Assembly (NCBI RefSeq): GCF_024519455.1
Contig: NZ_JALJRY010000002.1
Span: 207,966 to 271,965, forward strand
Direction: 5' to 3'
Length of the DNA stretch: 64,000 bases
Origin: Streptomyces sp. STR69
Lineage (GTDB): Bacteria > Actinomycetota > Actinomycetes > Streptomycetales > Streptomycetaceae
Of this stretch, positions 20,500-28,176 are shown one piece after another. The number at the start of each line of letters is the position of its first letter. The stretch's first letter is position 1. The position numbers were made by a program, and so were the translations under genes. The notes below the pieces were generated by a model. It saw only the letters and a program-made list of their open reading frames with translations, made no database searches and had not been told where the DNA came from.

Positions 20500-20533
20500 G
20501 AGGGGGCCGTCCTGAGGGACGGCCCCCTCTTTT
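20500..20533 (+). terminator. Intrinsic terminator of gcl
   Basis: A perfect 13-bp stem (GAGGGGGCCGTCC / GGACGGCCCCCTC), a 4-base TGAG loop and a TTTT run directly after make this a textbook rho-independent terminator 12 bases past the gcl stop. Confidence 0.95.
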
Positions 20534-20559
20534 GTGTGGCCGTGTTGTCGATCGCCGGC

Positions 20560-20799
20560 TCACCGGTCGTGGTGTTCCGACAGCCCCGGCCAGTCCTCCG
20601 GACCGCCGCCCTGCCACTCGATCAGGTCGCTCTCCTCGACCTCGATCCGGTCCAGGTCGGCCAGCCGCAGGATCTCGACCACGTCGTCCAGGTGGGAGGC
20701 GAGGCCGAGCGTCTCGTCGCCGGTGGTGACCCGGCGGGAGCCGTCCAGGGCCGGGGGGTGGACCACGATGTGCGGAAACTCCGTCGGTGGATGTGTCAT
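20560..20799 (-). CDS. Small conserved hypothetical protein
   Basis: 79 residues. MTHPPTEFPHIVVHPP followed by SRRVTTGDETLGLASHLDD and ending SDLIEWQGGGPEDWPG. This acidic small-protein pattern is one I recall from other Streptomyces genomes, without a known function. CAGGAG lies 9 bases before the ATG. Convergent with gcl. No domain or membrane segment seen. Confidence 0.75.
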   Translation of the reverse strand: MTHPPTEFPHIVVHPPALDGSRRVTTGDETLGLASHLDDVVEILRLADLDRIEVEESDLIEWQGGGPEDWPGLSEHHDR

Positions 20800-21161
20800 G
20801 CGTCAAGGCTCCTGCGCGTACGGCGGATCCGCACCCGGAAACGCCGAAGAGCGCCGTGTCCGGCGCTCTTCGTGGTGGCCGTCCGACGGCGCGAGGCTGG
20901 GTGCGACAGGACGTTCGCGCCGCCGGACGGGGTCATGGGGCGGGGTGTTCCGGGTCGGTGTCTCGGCTGGGACCGCGGCGGTCGCGACGGAACCGGGGGC
21001 TCTTTCTCTCAGGTCGAGAAGGAGGCCCCGGGACCTTCACCACCGCACTGGCTCGCACTCCGCCGCGGTCCTGGCCCCGCCCGCGCGGTGCCGACGACCA
21101 CCCCTCATCCGGGTCGTCCGGCACACACGGGCCGTCTGTTGGTTTTCTCGGTCCGGCATGA
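20800..21161. other. Gene-poor gap with a strong hairpin
   Basis: About 360 bases without a convincing gene. A perfect 12-bp hairpin (CGAAGAGCGCCG / CGGCGCTCTTCG, loop TGTC) sits at 20845-20872 upstream of the small protein gene. In S. coelicolor I recall a catalase gene in the equivalent place between gcl and the reductase; nothing similar can be read here. Confidence 0.4.
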
Positions 21162-21223
21162 TTCCGGGCGGCGCCACCGCCTGGGCGCGACAGGACAGTT
21201 GTCAGCGACGGCGCCGCCCGGAA
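21162..21223 (-). terminator. Terminator of the hyi-glxR operon
   Basis: A perfect 14-bp inverted repeat (TTCCGGGCGGCGCC / GGCGCCGCCCGGAA) with a 34-base loop begins 4 bases past the glxR stop. In the minus direction it is followed by a moderately A/T-containing stretch. Confidence 0.75.
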
Positions 21224-21226
21224 GTC

Positions 21227-22117
21227 TCAGAGTCGCGCGCCGGAGAGGCGCTCGACGGCGCGCAGCAGCGCCGAGTGGTCGAGGCCGCCGTCGCCCTGCG
21301 CCCGCAGGGACGCGACCAGTTGGGCCACCACCGCGCCGACCGGGAGGGCCGCGCCGACGTTGCGGGCCGCGTCCGTGACGATGCCCATGTCCTTGTGGTG
21401 CAGGTCGATCCGGAAGCCCGGCTTGAAGTCGCGGTTGAGGAAGTTGTCCTTCTTCCGCGTCAGCACGGTCGAGCCCGCGAGCCCGCCGTTGAGGACGTCG
21501 AGAGCCGCCGCCAGGTCCACGCCCGACTTCTCCAGGAAGACCACGGCCTCCGCGCACGCCTGGATGTTCACGGCGACGATCAGCTGGTTGGCGGCCTTCA
21601 CGGTCTGGCCGGAGCCGTGCGGACCGCACAGGACGATGGTCCTGCCGAGCGCGTCGAGGACCGGCCGCGCCTCGTCGAAGTCGGCCCGGTCGCCGCCGAC
21701 CATGATGGACAGCACGGCCTCGATCGCACCGGCCTCACCGCCGGACACGGGGGCGTCCAGGACCCGGATTCCCTTGTCCGCAGCCGCCTTTGCCAGGTCG
21801 ACCGAGGTCTGCGGGGTGATCGACGACATGTCGATCAGCAGAGCGCCGGCGCGCGCGTTCTCCAGGATGCCGTCCGGGCCGTAGGCGATGGCCTCGACCT
21901 GGGGGGACGCGGGCACCATCGTGATCACCACGTCGGCGTCGCGCACGGACTCGGCGATGGAGCCGGCCGCGCTGCCGCCGGCGGTGGCCAGGCGGTCCAA
22001 CTTGTCCTGCTCCAGGGTGAATCCGGTGACGTCGTACCCGGCCTTGAGCAGGTTCTCGGACATGGGGGAGCCCATGATGCCGAGGCCTATCCAGGCGATC
22101 TTGGGGAGCTTGCTCAT
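21227..22117 (-). CDS. glxR: Tartronate semialdehyde reductase
   Basis: 296-residue beta-hydroxyacid dehydrogenase. The Rossmann start is IAWIGLGIMGSPMSENLLKAGYD (GxGxxG). The substrate motif is LDAPVSGGEAGA and the catalytic Lys is in GSGQTVKAANQLIV. It reduces tartronate semialdehyde to D-glycerate with NAD(P)H, completing the glyoxylate-to-glycerate route. The gene follows hyi by 22 bases in the same direction and shares its promoter. Could also be named 2-hydroxy-3-oxopropionate reductase/GarR; the setting beside hyi and gcl favours GlxR. Confidence 0.95.
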   Translation of the reverse strand: MSKLPKIAWIGLGIMGSPMSENLLKAGYDVTGFTLEQDKLDRLATAGGSAAGSIAESVRDADVVITMVPASPQVEAIAYGPDGILENARAGALLIDMSSITPQTSVDLAKAAADKGIRVLDAPVSGGEAGAIEAVLSIMVGGDRADFDEARPVLDALGRTIVLCGPHGSGQTVKAANQLIVAVNIQACAEAVVFLEKSGVDLAAALDVLNGGLAGSTVLTRKKDNFLNRDFKPGFRIDLHHKDMGIVTDAARNVGAALPVGAVVAQLVASLRAQGDGGLDHSALLRAVERLSGARL

Positions 22118-22139
22118 CGGAAGTGCCTTTCGGTGAAGG

Positions 22140-22961
22140 TCAGTTGGGCAGCCAGGCGAAGGCCTCGGCGCTCGGGCGGTCGCCGGGCTTGTACTCCAGG
22201 CCCACCCAGCCGTCGTAACCGGCTTTCCTCAGCTGGTCGAGGAGGTCTTCGAGCGGGAGCGTGCCGGTGCCGGGGGCGCCGCGGCCCGGGTTGTCCGCGA
22301 TCTGCACATGGCCGGTCCTGGCCGCGAACTCCTCGATCACCGACGGGAGTTCCTCACCGTTCATGGACAGGTGGTAGAGGTCCATGAGGAAGCGCGCGTT
22401 GCCCAGGCCGGTCGCGGCGTTCACCTTGTCGACGATTCCCACGGCGGCGGGGGCGCTGACGAGCGGGTAGAGCGGTGACTCGGGCTTGTTCAGCGCCTCG
22501 ATCAGGAGGATCGCGCCGATCCGGTCGGCCGCGCGGGCCGCCAGGACCAGGTTCTCCAGCGCGAGCGCGTCCTGCTCGGCCGGGTCGACGCCCGCCACGC
22601 GGTTGCCGTAGAGCGCGTTGAGTGCCGTGGCGCCGAGCGAGCCCGCGAAGTCGGCGGCGACATCGATGTTCGCGCGGAACCGCTCCGACTCCTCGCCCGG
22701 GATCGACAGGGCGCCGCGGTCCGGTCCCGGCAGCTGTCCGGCGTAGAAGTTCAGCCCGGTGAGCTGGACGCCCGCGTCCTCCAACGCCCGCTTGAGGGCG
22801 TCGAGTTCGGACTGCGCGGGGGTGGGGGAGTCGACCCAGGGCCACCACAGCTCGACCGCGGTGAAGCCCGCCGCTGCCGCTGCCGCGGGGCGTTCCAGGA
22901 GCGGGAGTTCGGTGAAGAGGATCGACAGGTTGACGTTGAAGCGCTGGTCGTCGAATCCCAT
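22140..22961 (-). CDS. hyi: Hydroxypyruvate isomerase family TIM-barrel enzyme
   Basis: 273 residues, AP-endonuclease-2 type TIM barrel. The start FNVNLSILFTELPLLERPAA, the metal-site Glu in LLIEALNKPESPLY, then FLMDLYHLSMNGEEL, GHVQIADNPGRGAPGTGTL and the terminal VGLEYKP are diagnostic of hydroxypyruvate isomerase. It interconverts hydroxypyruvate and tartronate semialdehyde. First gene of the hyi-glxR operon; GGGAG 9 bases upstream of the ATG. Two AllR-type sites lie 41-76 bases before the start. Confidence 0.95.
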   Translation of the reverse strand: MGFDDQRFNVNLSILFTELPLLERPAAAAAAGFTAVELWWPWVDSPTPAQSELDALKRALEDAGVQLTGLNFYAGQLPGPDRGALSIPGEESERFRANIDVAADFAGSLGATALNALYGNRVAGVDPAEQDALALENLVLAARAADRIGAILLIEALNKPESPLYPLVSAPAAVGIVDKVNAATGLGNARFLMDLYHLSMNGEELPSVIEEFAARTGHVQIADNPGRGAPGTGTLPLEDLLDQLRKAGYDGWVGLEYKPGDRPSAEAFAWLPN

Positions 22962-23001
22962 GGGGTCGCGCTCCCTTCCGTGTCGAGGTTCTGGATTGCT
23001 A

Positions 23002-23037
23002 TTCCGTATAGTGGAAGTTTGTTTCTGCTCAATGGAA
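23002..23037 (-). promoter_or_regulatory. Tandem AllR-type operators upstream of hyi-glxR
   Basis: TTCCGTATAGTGGAA (23002-23016) and TTCTGCTCAATGGAA (23023-23037) start 21 bases apart, like the gcl, aceB and allR pairs. Read on the minus strand a promoter TTGAGC-16-TATACG overlaps both sites, so binding should block it. Confidence 0.75.
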
Positions 23038-23073
23038 GATTGCCGTCGGGTGTCGGTGCTTGTCAAGGGGTGA

Positions 23074-23394
23074 AACGCCGGAGCCCGCCGGCAGTGCCCT
23101 GGTGTCCAGCGGCGCGGGACGGGACCGGAAGGCGCGCAGGCCGCGGCGGCCACCGCGGCCGTACGGACGGCGAGGCTCGTCGCCTGCGGCCGGGGCCCGC
23201 TCACCGCCGCGCACGGTGCCGCGCTCGACGCGTATCTCGCGACCGGCGAGGAGCCACCGCCGGACGTGCTGCTTCCACGCGACTGGCGAGGGCGCTTCCC
23301 TGCTCGCGGGAGGCGCCGCCGGCCGGTCTCCCGGTCCGTTAGGGTCGGATCCCGGCGCCGGTGGTCCTCTCCCCGTCGGCACGACGGCAGAGAG
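23074..23394. other. Intergenic stretch with possible coding fragment
   Basis: About 320 bases with no intact gene. One plus-strand frame (about 23134-23280) reads protein-like: AAVRTARLVACGRGPLTAAH then ALDAYLATGEEPPPDVLLP, but it lacks a beginning and runs into low-complexity sequence. It may be the eroded end of a lost gene. I cannot name the family. Confidence 0.3.
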
Positions 23395-23406
23395 ATGTGG
23401 GGCGCG

Positions 23407-23658
23407 ATGCGACTGAGAGTCGAGTTCACCACCGAACCCTTCGACCTCGACGAGGCCCCCGCGCATGCGCTGGTCGCCAGGGAGGTCATCGAGGCTGCGG
23501 AGCTGGATGCCGTGGACGTCGGGCCGTTCGGCAACACGGTCGAGGGGGGCGCCGACGCGGTGCTCACCGCCGTCGACGCGCTGCTGCGCAGGACCCTGGA
23601 GGCGGGCGCCACCCGGATCTCGCTCCAGCTCAACGTGATCGGCGAGGGTGACCGGTGA
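23407..23658 (+). CDS. MTH1187/YqgV-type thiamine-binding-like protein
   Basis: 83 residues. MRLRVEFTTEPFDLDEAP, then VGPFGNTVEGGADAVLTAV and RISLQLNVIGE form the small ferredoxin-like fold of the MTH1187/YkoF group (PF01910), some of which bind thiamine. ThDP is the cofactor of the nearby Gcl, so a thiamine link would be sensible but is speculation. An ATG 12 bases upstream is an alternative start. Its stop overlaps the next gene's GTG start by four bases, so the two are translationally coupled. Confidence 0.65.
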   Translation: MRLRVEFTTEPFDLDEAPAHALVAREVIEAAELDAVDVGPFGNTVEGGADAVLTAVDALLRRTLEAGATRISLQLNVIGEGDR

Positions 23659-24023
23659 CCGGCATCGGGGACGAGCCCTTCATCACGGCCGTGAAGCCGC
23701 TGGTCGACGCGATGGGCGGCGAGCTGGTCCCGCCCGACGAGGCCGGCCCCGACGACGTCGTGCTCGCCTGGGAGGGCGCCGACGTGGTCGCCGTGCGCCT
23801 GCCGCAGCTCGCGGACTCGCTGGACCACATCCTGGCCGCCATGGAGCGCAAGAAGGGCAAGCCCCTCGCGGACCTGGACCGCAAGGCCAAGCAGGAGGTC
23901 GTACGGATACTGGAGGCGCGCGGCGCCTTCTCCGTACGGCACGGTGTGGAGACCGTCGCGAGCGCCCTCGGGGTCAGCCGGTTCACCGTGTACAACTACC
24001 TGAACCGCGAGAAGGAGAGCTGA
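23655..24023 (+). CDS. Small regulator with DauR/YheO-like HTH
   Basis: 122 residues. The N-terminal 70 residues (FITAVKPLVDAMGGEL, DDVVLAWEGADVVAVRLP) are not recognised. The C-terminal 50 residues, LADLDRKAKQEVVRILEARG then VETVASALGVSRFTVYNYLN, match the HTH_22 type found at the end of YheO/DauR regulators. The gene is coupled to the thiamine-binding-like gene and ends 106 bases before uraD. Its position immediately before the urate operon makes it a candidate regulator of that operon and of the TTCAAC-N5-GTTGAA motif, which is inference. Confidence 0.65.
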   Translation: MTGIGDEPFITAVKPLVDAMGGELVPPDEAGPDDVVLAWEGADVVAVRLPQLADSLDHILAAMERKKGKPLADLDRKAKQEVVRILEARGAFSVRHGVETVASALGVSRFTVYNYLNREKES

Positions 24024-24049
24024 GCCCCTCCCGCTTGTTACCCCGAATT

Positions 24050-24066
24050 TTCAACAAAGTGTTGAC
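24050..24066 (+). promoter_or_regulatory. Operator/promoter of the urate operon
   Basis: TTCAAC-AAAGT-GTTGAC is a near-perfect palindrome; its right arm supplies a -35-like TTGACG, with a TAGCTA at 24091-24096 as a possible -10. The same motif occurs before allB (47725) and aceB (44889). No TTCC...GGAA AllR-type pair is seen here, suggesting separate control of the urate operon. Confidence 0.6.
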
Positions 24067-24129
24067 GTGGTGTTGCCGGGGGGCGTTAGCTACTGCCAGC
24101 CCGATCAGCACAAGGCCACGGAGGTTCCC

Positions 24130-24645
24130 GTGACGTCGACTTCCACGCCGCCGGGTCTCGCCCGGTTCAACACCCTGGAGGACCACGCGGCCTTCGCCGC
24201 CCTCCTGGAGGTGTGCGCATCCACGGCGTGGACCCGGCGACTGCTCGCTGCCCGCCCGTACGCCGGACCCGAGGACCTCTACGCCGAGAGCGACGCCGCG
24301 ATGGCGGACCTGACGGCCGAGGACCTCGGCGAGGCGATGGCCGGCCACCCGCCGATCGGCCGCCCCAAGCCCGGCGACCCCACCTCCGCCCGCGAACAGC
24401 GTGGCATGGCGGGCGCCTCCGAGGAGCTCAAGGCGGAGATGCTCGATCTCAACCTGGCGTACCAGGAGAGGTTCGGCCATGTCTTCCTGATCTGCGCCAC
24501 CGGCCGCACCGGCGAGCAGATGCGCGACGCGGTCAGGGAACGGATCGGCAACGCGCCGGAGCGGGAACGCGAGATCGTCCGCACCGAGTTGGGGAAGATC
24601 AACCGCATCCGGCTGGCCAAGCTCGTAGAGGAAGAAGCGGTATGA
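24130..24645 (+). CDS. uraD: OHCU decarboxylase
   Basis: 171 residues. Converts 2-oxo-4-hydroxy-4-carboxy-5-ureidoimidazoline to S-allantoin with loss of CO2. Signature blocks: FNTLEDHAAFAALLEVCAST, MAGHPPIGRPK carrying the catalytic His, SAREQRGM, and YQERFGHVFLICATGRTGEQ. The GTG start has GGAGG 5 bases upstream; a longer in-frame start exists but would cover the promoter region. First gene of a four-gene operon with uraH (4-base overlap), pucL and the 8-oxoguanine deaminase. Confidence 0.95.
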   Translation: MTSTSTPPGLARFNTLEDHAAFAALLEVCASTAWTRRLLAARPYAGPEDLYAESDAAMADLTAEDLGEAMAGHPPIGRPKPGDPTSAREQRGMAGASEELKAEMLDLNLAYQERFGHVFLICATGRTGEQMRDAVRERIGNAPEREREIVRTELGKINRIRLAKLVEEEAV

Positions 24646-25049
24646 GCAGCAGCACCACCGCCTCGGTGTCCACGCACATCCTGGACACCTCCGTCGGTCG
24701 CCCCGCCGAGGGCGTGGCCGTCCAACTCGCCGCCCGCAGTGGCACGTTGGCGGACTGGCAGGCACTCGGCGGTTCCGCGACCGACGCGGACGGGCGGTGC
24801 AAGGACCTCCCGGCGCTGCCGGCGGGCACCACACACGTACGGCTCGACTTCGCGGTGGAACCGTACTTCGAGCGTTCAGACGACAAGCAAGCCGATACGC
24901 AGCAGGACGCCCCCGCGAATCGGGACAGCGGTGCGAGCGGAGTGTTCTTCCCGGAGGTGGCGATCACGTTCGCCGTCGAGCCTGGTGAGCACTACCACGT
25001 ACCGCTGCTGCTCAACCCGTTCGGCTACTCCGTATACCGAGGGAGCTAG
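24642..25049 (+). CDS. uraH: 5-hydroxyisourate hydrolase
   Basis: 135-residue transthyretin-like enzyme that opens 5-hydroxyisourate to OHCU. It has VSTHILDTSVGRPAEGVAVQL at the start (catalytic His in STHILD), LDFAVEPYF in the middle and the diagnostic C-terminal YRGS preceded by HYHVPLLLNPFGYSV. An extra segment of about 18 residues, rich in Asp/Gln/Ala (KQADTQQDAPANRDSG), interrupts the middle where most homologues have a short loop. ATGA overlap with uraD; 2 bases separate it from pucL. Confidence 0.95.
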   Translation: MSSSTTASVSTHILDTSVGRPAEGVAVQLAARSGTLADWQALGGSATDADGRCKDLPALPAGTTHVRLDFAVEPYFERSDDKQADTQQDAPANRDSGASGVFFPEVAITFAVEPGEHYHVPLLLNPFGYSVYRGS

Positions 25050-25051
25050 CT

Positions 25052-25936
25052 ATGCCAACCATCCTGGGACAGAACCAGTACGGCAAGGCCGAGAACCGAG
25101 TCGTCAGGATCACGCGGGACGGCGCCACCCACCACATCAAGGACCTCAACGTGTCCGTGTCGCTGAGCGGCGACATGGACGAGGTCCACTACTCCGGCTC
25201 GAACGCCAACGTGCTGCCGACCGACACCACCAAGAACACGGTGTACGCGTTCGCCAAGGAGCACGGCATCGAGTCCGCCGAGCAGTTCGGCATCCACCTC
25301 GCCCGGCACTTCGTGACCAGCCAGGAGCCGATCAAGAACGCGCGGATCCGGATAGAGGAGTACGCCTGGGAGCGCACGACAGGGGGCCACTCCTTCGTCC
25401 GCAAGGGCCAGGAGACCCGGCTCACCCAGATCACCTACGACGGCCGGAACTGGGAAGTCGTCTCCGGGCTCAAGGACTTGACGGTCCTCAACTCGACGGA
25501 CTCCGAGTTCTGGGGCTACGTCAAGGACAAGTACACGACGCTGCCCGAGGCGTACGACCGCATCCTCGCGACCGAGGTCTCCGGGCGCTGGCGCTTCAAC
25601 TGGTCCGACGACGCACAGGAGATGCCGGACTGGGAGGAGTCCTACGAGCGGACGAAGCAGCACATGCTCCAGGCCTTCGCCGAGACCTACTCGCTCTCGC
25701 TCCAGCAGACCCTGTACCAGATGGGTTCGCGGATCATCGACAACCGCGACGAGATAGACGAGGTCCGCTTCTCGCTCCCCAACAAGCACCATTTCCTTGT
25801 GGACCTGGCGCCGTTCGGGCTGAAGAACGACAACGAGGTGTACTTCGCCGCCGACCGCCCCTACGGCCTGATCGAGGCGACCGTCCTGCGGGACGGCTGC
25901 ACGCCGAGCATCCCGGTGGATGTAACCAACCTCTGA
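25052..25936 (+). CDS. pucL: Urate oxidase (factor-independent)
   Basis: 294-residue cofactor-free uricase of the tunnelling fold. Oxidises urate with O2 to 5-hydroxyisourate and hydrogen peroxide. Recognisable blocks: GQNQYGKAENRVVRI, the Thr-containing LPTDTTKNTVYAFAKEHG (active-site Thr and Lys region), and FSLPNKHHFLVDLAPFGLKN near the C-terminus. Length is as expected. The three enzymes uraD-uraH-pucL together take urate to S-allantoin; hydrogen peroxide would need a catalase from elsewhere. Confidence 0.97.
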   Translation: MPTILGQNQYGKAENRVVRITRDGATHHIKDLNVSVSLSGDMDEVHYSGSNANVLPTDTTKNTVYAFAKEHGIESAEQFGIHLARHFVTSQEPIKNARIRIEEYAWERTTGGHSFVRKGQETRLTQITYDGRNWEVVSGLKDLTVLNSTDSEFWGYVKDKYTTLPEAYDRILATEVSGRWRFNWSDDAQEMPDWEESYERTKQHMLQAFAETYSLSLQQTLYQMGSRIIDNRDEIDEVRFSLPNKHHFLVDLAPFGLKNDNEVYFAADRPYGLIEATVLRDGCTPSIPVDVTNL

Positions 25937-25975
25937 CGCGAACTCGGCACAGAATCAAGGAAGTTGGGACGAACG

Positions 25976-27358
25976 ATGGTAACGATGGTTCAGCGCGTCG
26001 TCATCGAGAACTGCGCGATCGCGACGGTGGACGCCGCCGACACCGAGTACGCCACCGGGTATGTCGTCATCGCCGGCAACCGCATCGAGTCGCTCGGTGC
26101 GGGCAGGGCGCCCGAGGGGCTCACGGATGTGGTCCGGCGCATCGACGCGAGCGGTCACCTGGTGACCCCCGGCCTGGTCAACACCCACCACCACTTCTAC
26201 CAGTGGATCACCCGGGGCCTGGCCACCGACCACAACCTCTTCGACTGGCTCGTCGCGCTGTACCCGACCTGGGCGCGCATCGACGAGCCGATGGTCCGCG
26301 CCGCCGCGCAGGGCTCCCTCGCGATGATGGCGCGCGGCGGGGTGACCACCGCGATGGACCATCACTACGTCTTCCCGAAGGGCTCCGGCGACCTCTCCGG
26401 TGCCATCATCGGCGCCGCCCGCGAGATGGGCGTCCGCTTCACCCTGGCCCGCGGTTCGATGGACCGCAGCGAGAAGGACGGCGGGCTGCCGCCCGACTTC
26501 GCCGTGGAGACCCTGGAGGGTGCCCTCGCCGCGACCGAGGCGACGGTACGGGAGCACCACGACGCCTCCTTCGACGCGATGACCCAGGTGGCCGTGGCCC
26601 CCTGCTCACCGTTCTCCGTCTCGACCGAACTCCTCAAGCAGGGCGCCGAGTTGGCCCGCCGGCTCGGGGTACGGCTGCACACGCACGGCTCGGAGACGGT
26701 CGAGGAGGAGCAGTTCTGCAAGGAGCTGTTCGGTATGGGCCCGACCGACTACTTCGAGTCCACCGGCTGGCTCGGTGAGGACGTATGGATGGCGCACTGC
26801 GTCCACATGAACGACTCCGACATCGCCGCCTTCGCTCGGACGAAGACCGGTGTCGCCCACTGCCCCTCGTCCAACGCCCGGCTCGCGGCCGGTATCGCCC
26901 GGGTCCCCGACATGCTCGCCGCCGGCGTCCCGGTCGGCCTCGGCGTCGACGGCACCGCGTCCAACGAGTCCGGCGAACTCCACACCGAACTCCGCAACGC
27001 GCTTCTCATCAACCGCCTCGGCGCCCACCGGGAAGCGGCCCTCAACGCCCGCCAGGCGCTGCGCCTCGGAACCTTCGGCGGCGCCCAAGTCCTGGGCCGC
27101 GCAAGCGAGATCGGCTCCCTGGAGCCCGGCAAGCTGGCCGACCTGGTGCTGTGGAACCTGGACACCCTGGCACACGCCTCGATCGCCGACCCGGTGACCG
27201 CGCTGGTCTTCGGCGCGGCGGCCCCGGTCACCGCGTCGTTCGTGAACGGCCGTCAGGTCGTCGAGAACAACCGCCTGTTGCACGTCGACGAGGACGCCAT
27301 CGCCCGGGCGACACGGGAAGAGGCCCGGCGGCTGGCACGGATCGCCGCACAGGGCTGA
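25976..27358 (+). CDS. 8-oxoguanine deaminase (amidohydrolase)
   Basis: 460 residues of the ATZ/TRZ amidohydrolase family. Metal ligands visible: HHHFYQW in LVNTHHHF, the His of LHTHGSE, the His of AHCVHMND and the Asp of GLGVDGTASNESGE. This combination with NTHHHFYQWITRGLA and SNESGELHTELRNALL is that of 8-oxoguanine deaminases, which release urate from 8-oxoguanine and so feed pucL. The gene is the last of the urate operon, 39 bases after pucL. Two ATGs nine bases apart (25976, 25985) compete as start. A generic guanine deaminase-like role is the alternative. Confidence 0.88.
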   Translation: MVTMVQRVVIENCAIATVDAADTEYATGYVVIAGNRIESLGAGRAPEGLTDVVRRIDASGHLVTPGLVNTHHHFYQWITRGLATDHNLFDWLVALYPTWARIDEPMVRAAAQGSLAMMARGGVTTAMDHHYVFPKGSGDLSGAIIGAAREMGVRFTLARGSMDRSEKDGGLPPDFAVETLEGALAATEATVREHHDASFDAMTQVAVAPCSPFSVSTELLKQGAELARRLGVRLHTHGSETVEEEQFCKELFGMGPTDYFESTGWLGEDVWMAHCVHMNDSDIAAFARTKTGVAHCPSSNARLAAGIARVPDMLAAGVPVGLGVDGTASNESGELHTELRNALLINRLGAHREAALNARQALRLGTFGGAQVLGRASEIGSLEPGKLADLVLWNLDTLAHASIADPVTALVFGAAAPVTASFVNGRQVVENNRLLHVDEDAIARATREEARRLARIAAQG

Positions 27359-27536
27359 CCAGTTGACCGGCCGGTCGCCCGGTCGCCCGGTCCAAGATCT
27401 CCGGTTGAGGGGGACGGCCCTCACCCGGTGGCCGTGGCCGGGGCGTGCACGGACGTGTGCGCCCCGGAACGGCCTTGCGCAGCAGACACAGGAGACACCC
27501 CGCACCGGTCGGCTGTTCCCCTGCAGCGTCGGCGAG

Positions 27537-28133
27537 TCACTGTGAACTCCCCTGCCACACCATGAGGTTGGCGAACAGCTCGGCCTGCTCGATCGCGTCG
27601 TCGAGGGCATGGTGGGTGTGCCGCCGCCGGGACAGCAGCTCGCGTGGCATGGTGCCCTTGGCGACAGCACGCAGCGGCAGCCCGGCCTTCGTCGCGTAGA
27701 GCGTCTTCATGTCGAGGCAGCCGGAGTGCCCGAAAGGGCTCGCGCCGGTGAAGCGGATCAGGTACCAGTACAGGAACATCCAGTCGTACGACGCCGGGTA
27801 GCCGCACATCACCGGCTGGGCGCCCACGGCGACTTCGCGTACCCAGCTGCTGAACTCGGCGAGCGCGACGCCCGGTTCCGCACCCTCGCGCCCGAGGCGC
27901 TCCCGGTCGAGCCCGCTCACCGCCAGCGCCTCCGGCACGAACTCCTCGCCGATCGGCCGCAGTTCACGGTAGAAGGTCAGCTTCTCCGGGTCCGCCGCGG
28001 TGAACCCGCCGGCGTCCTGCGTCCCGGCCACGGCCGCGCCGAGGCTCAGCATGGAGTACGGGCCCGGGATCGGGCCGTCGGCTTCGATGTCGACGGAGAT
28101 GTACAGGCTGGGCTTGACGCGTCGTACGGCCAT
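27537..28133 (-). CDS. DEDD-type 3'-5' exonuclease
   Basis: 198 residues. The first acidic motif is YISVDIEADGPIPGPYSMLS (DxE), and the late HHALDDAIEQAELFANLM gives the H/D motif of DEDDh exonucleases. In between, VMCGYPASYDWMFLYWYLI carries the middle acidic residue. It resembles RNase T/exoribonuclease-like proteins of actinomycetes. The ATG at MAVRR is chosen; another at MLRPMAV lies 12 bases upstream and neither has a good ribosome site. Substrate (RNA or DNA) cannot be told. Confidence 0.8.
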   Translation of the reverse strand: MAVRRVKPSLYISVDIEADGPIPGPYSMLSLGAAVAGTQDAGGFTAADPEKLTFYRELRPIGEEFVPEALAVSGLDRERLGREGAEPGVALAEFSSWVREVAVGAQPVMCGYPASYDWMFLYWYLIRFTGASPFGHSGCLDMKTLYATKAGLPLRAVAKGTMPRELLSRRRHTHHALDDAIEQAELFANLMVWQGSSQ

Positions 28134-28176
28134 GGGTCGGAGCATCGCAGGTGGACGGGGTGGTTCGCACCCGGAT

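Noticed and set aside
24642..27358. AllR-type TTCC...GGAA pair controlling the urate operon
   Set aside because: None found upstream of uraD; a different palindrome is present instead.
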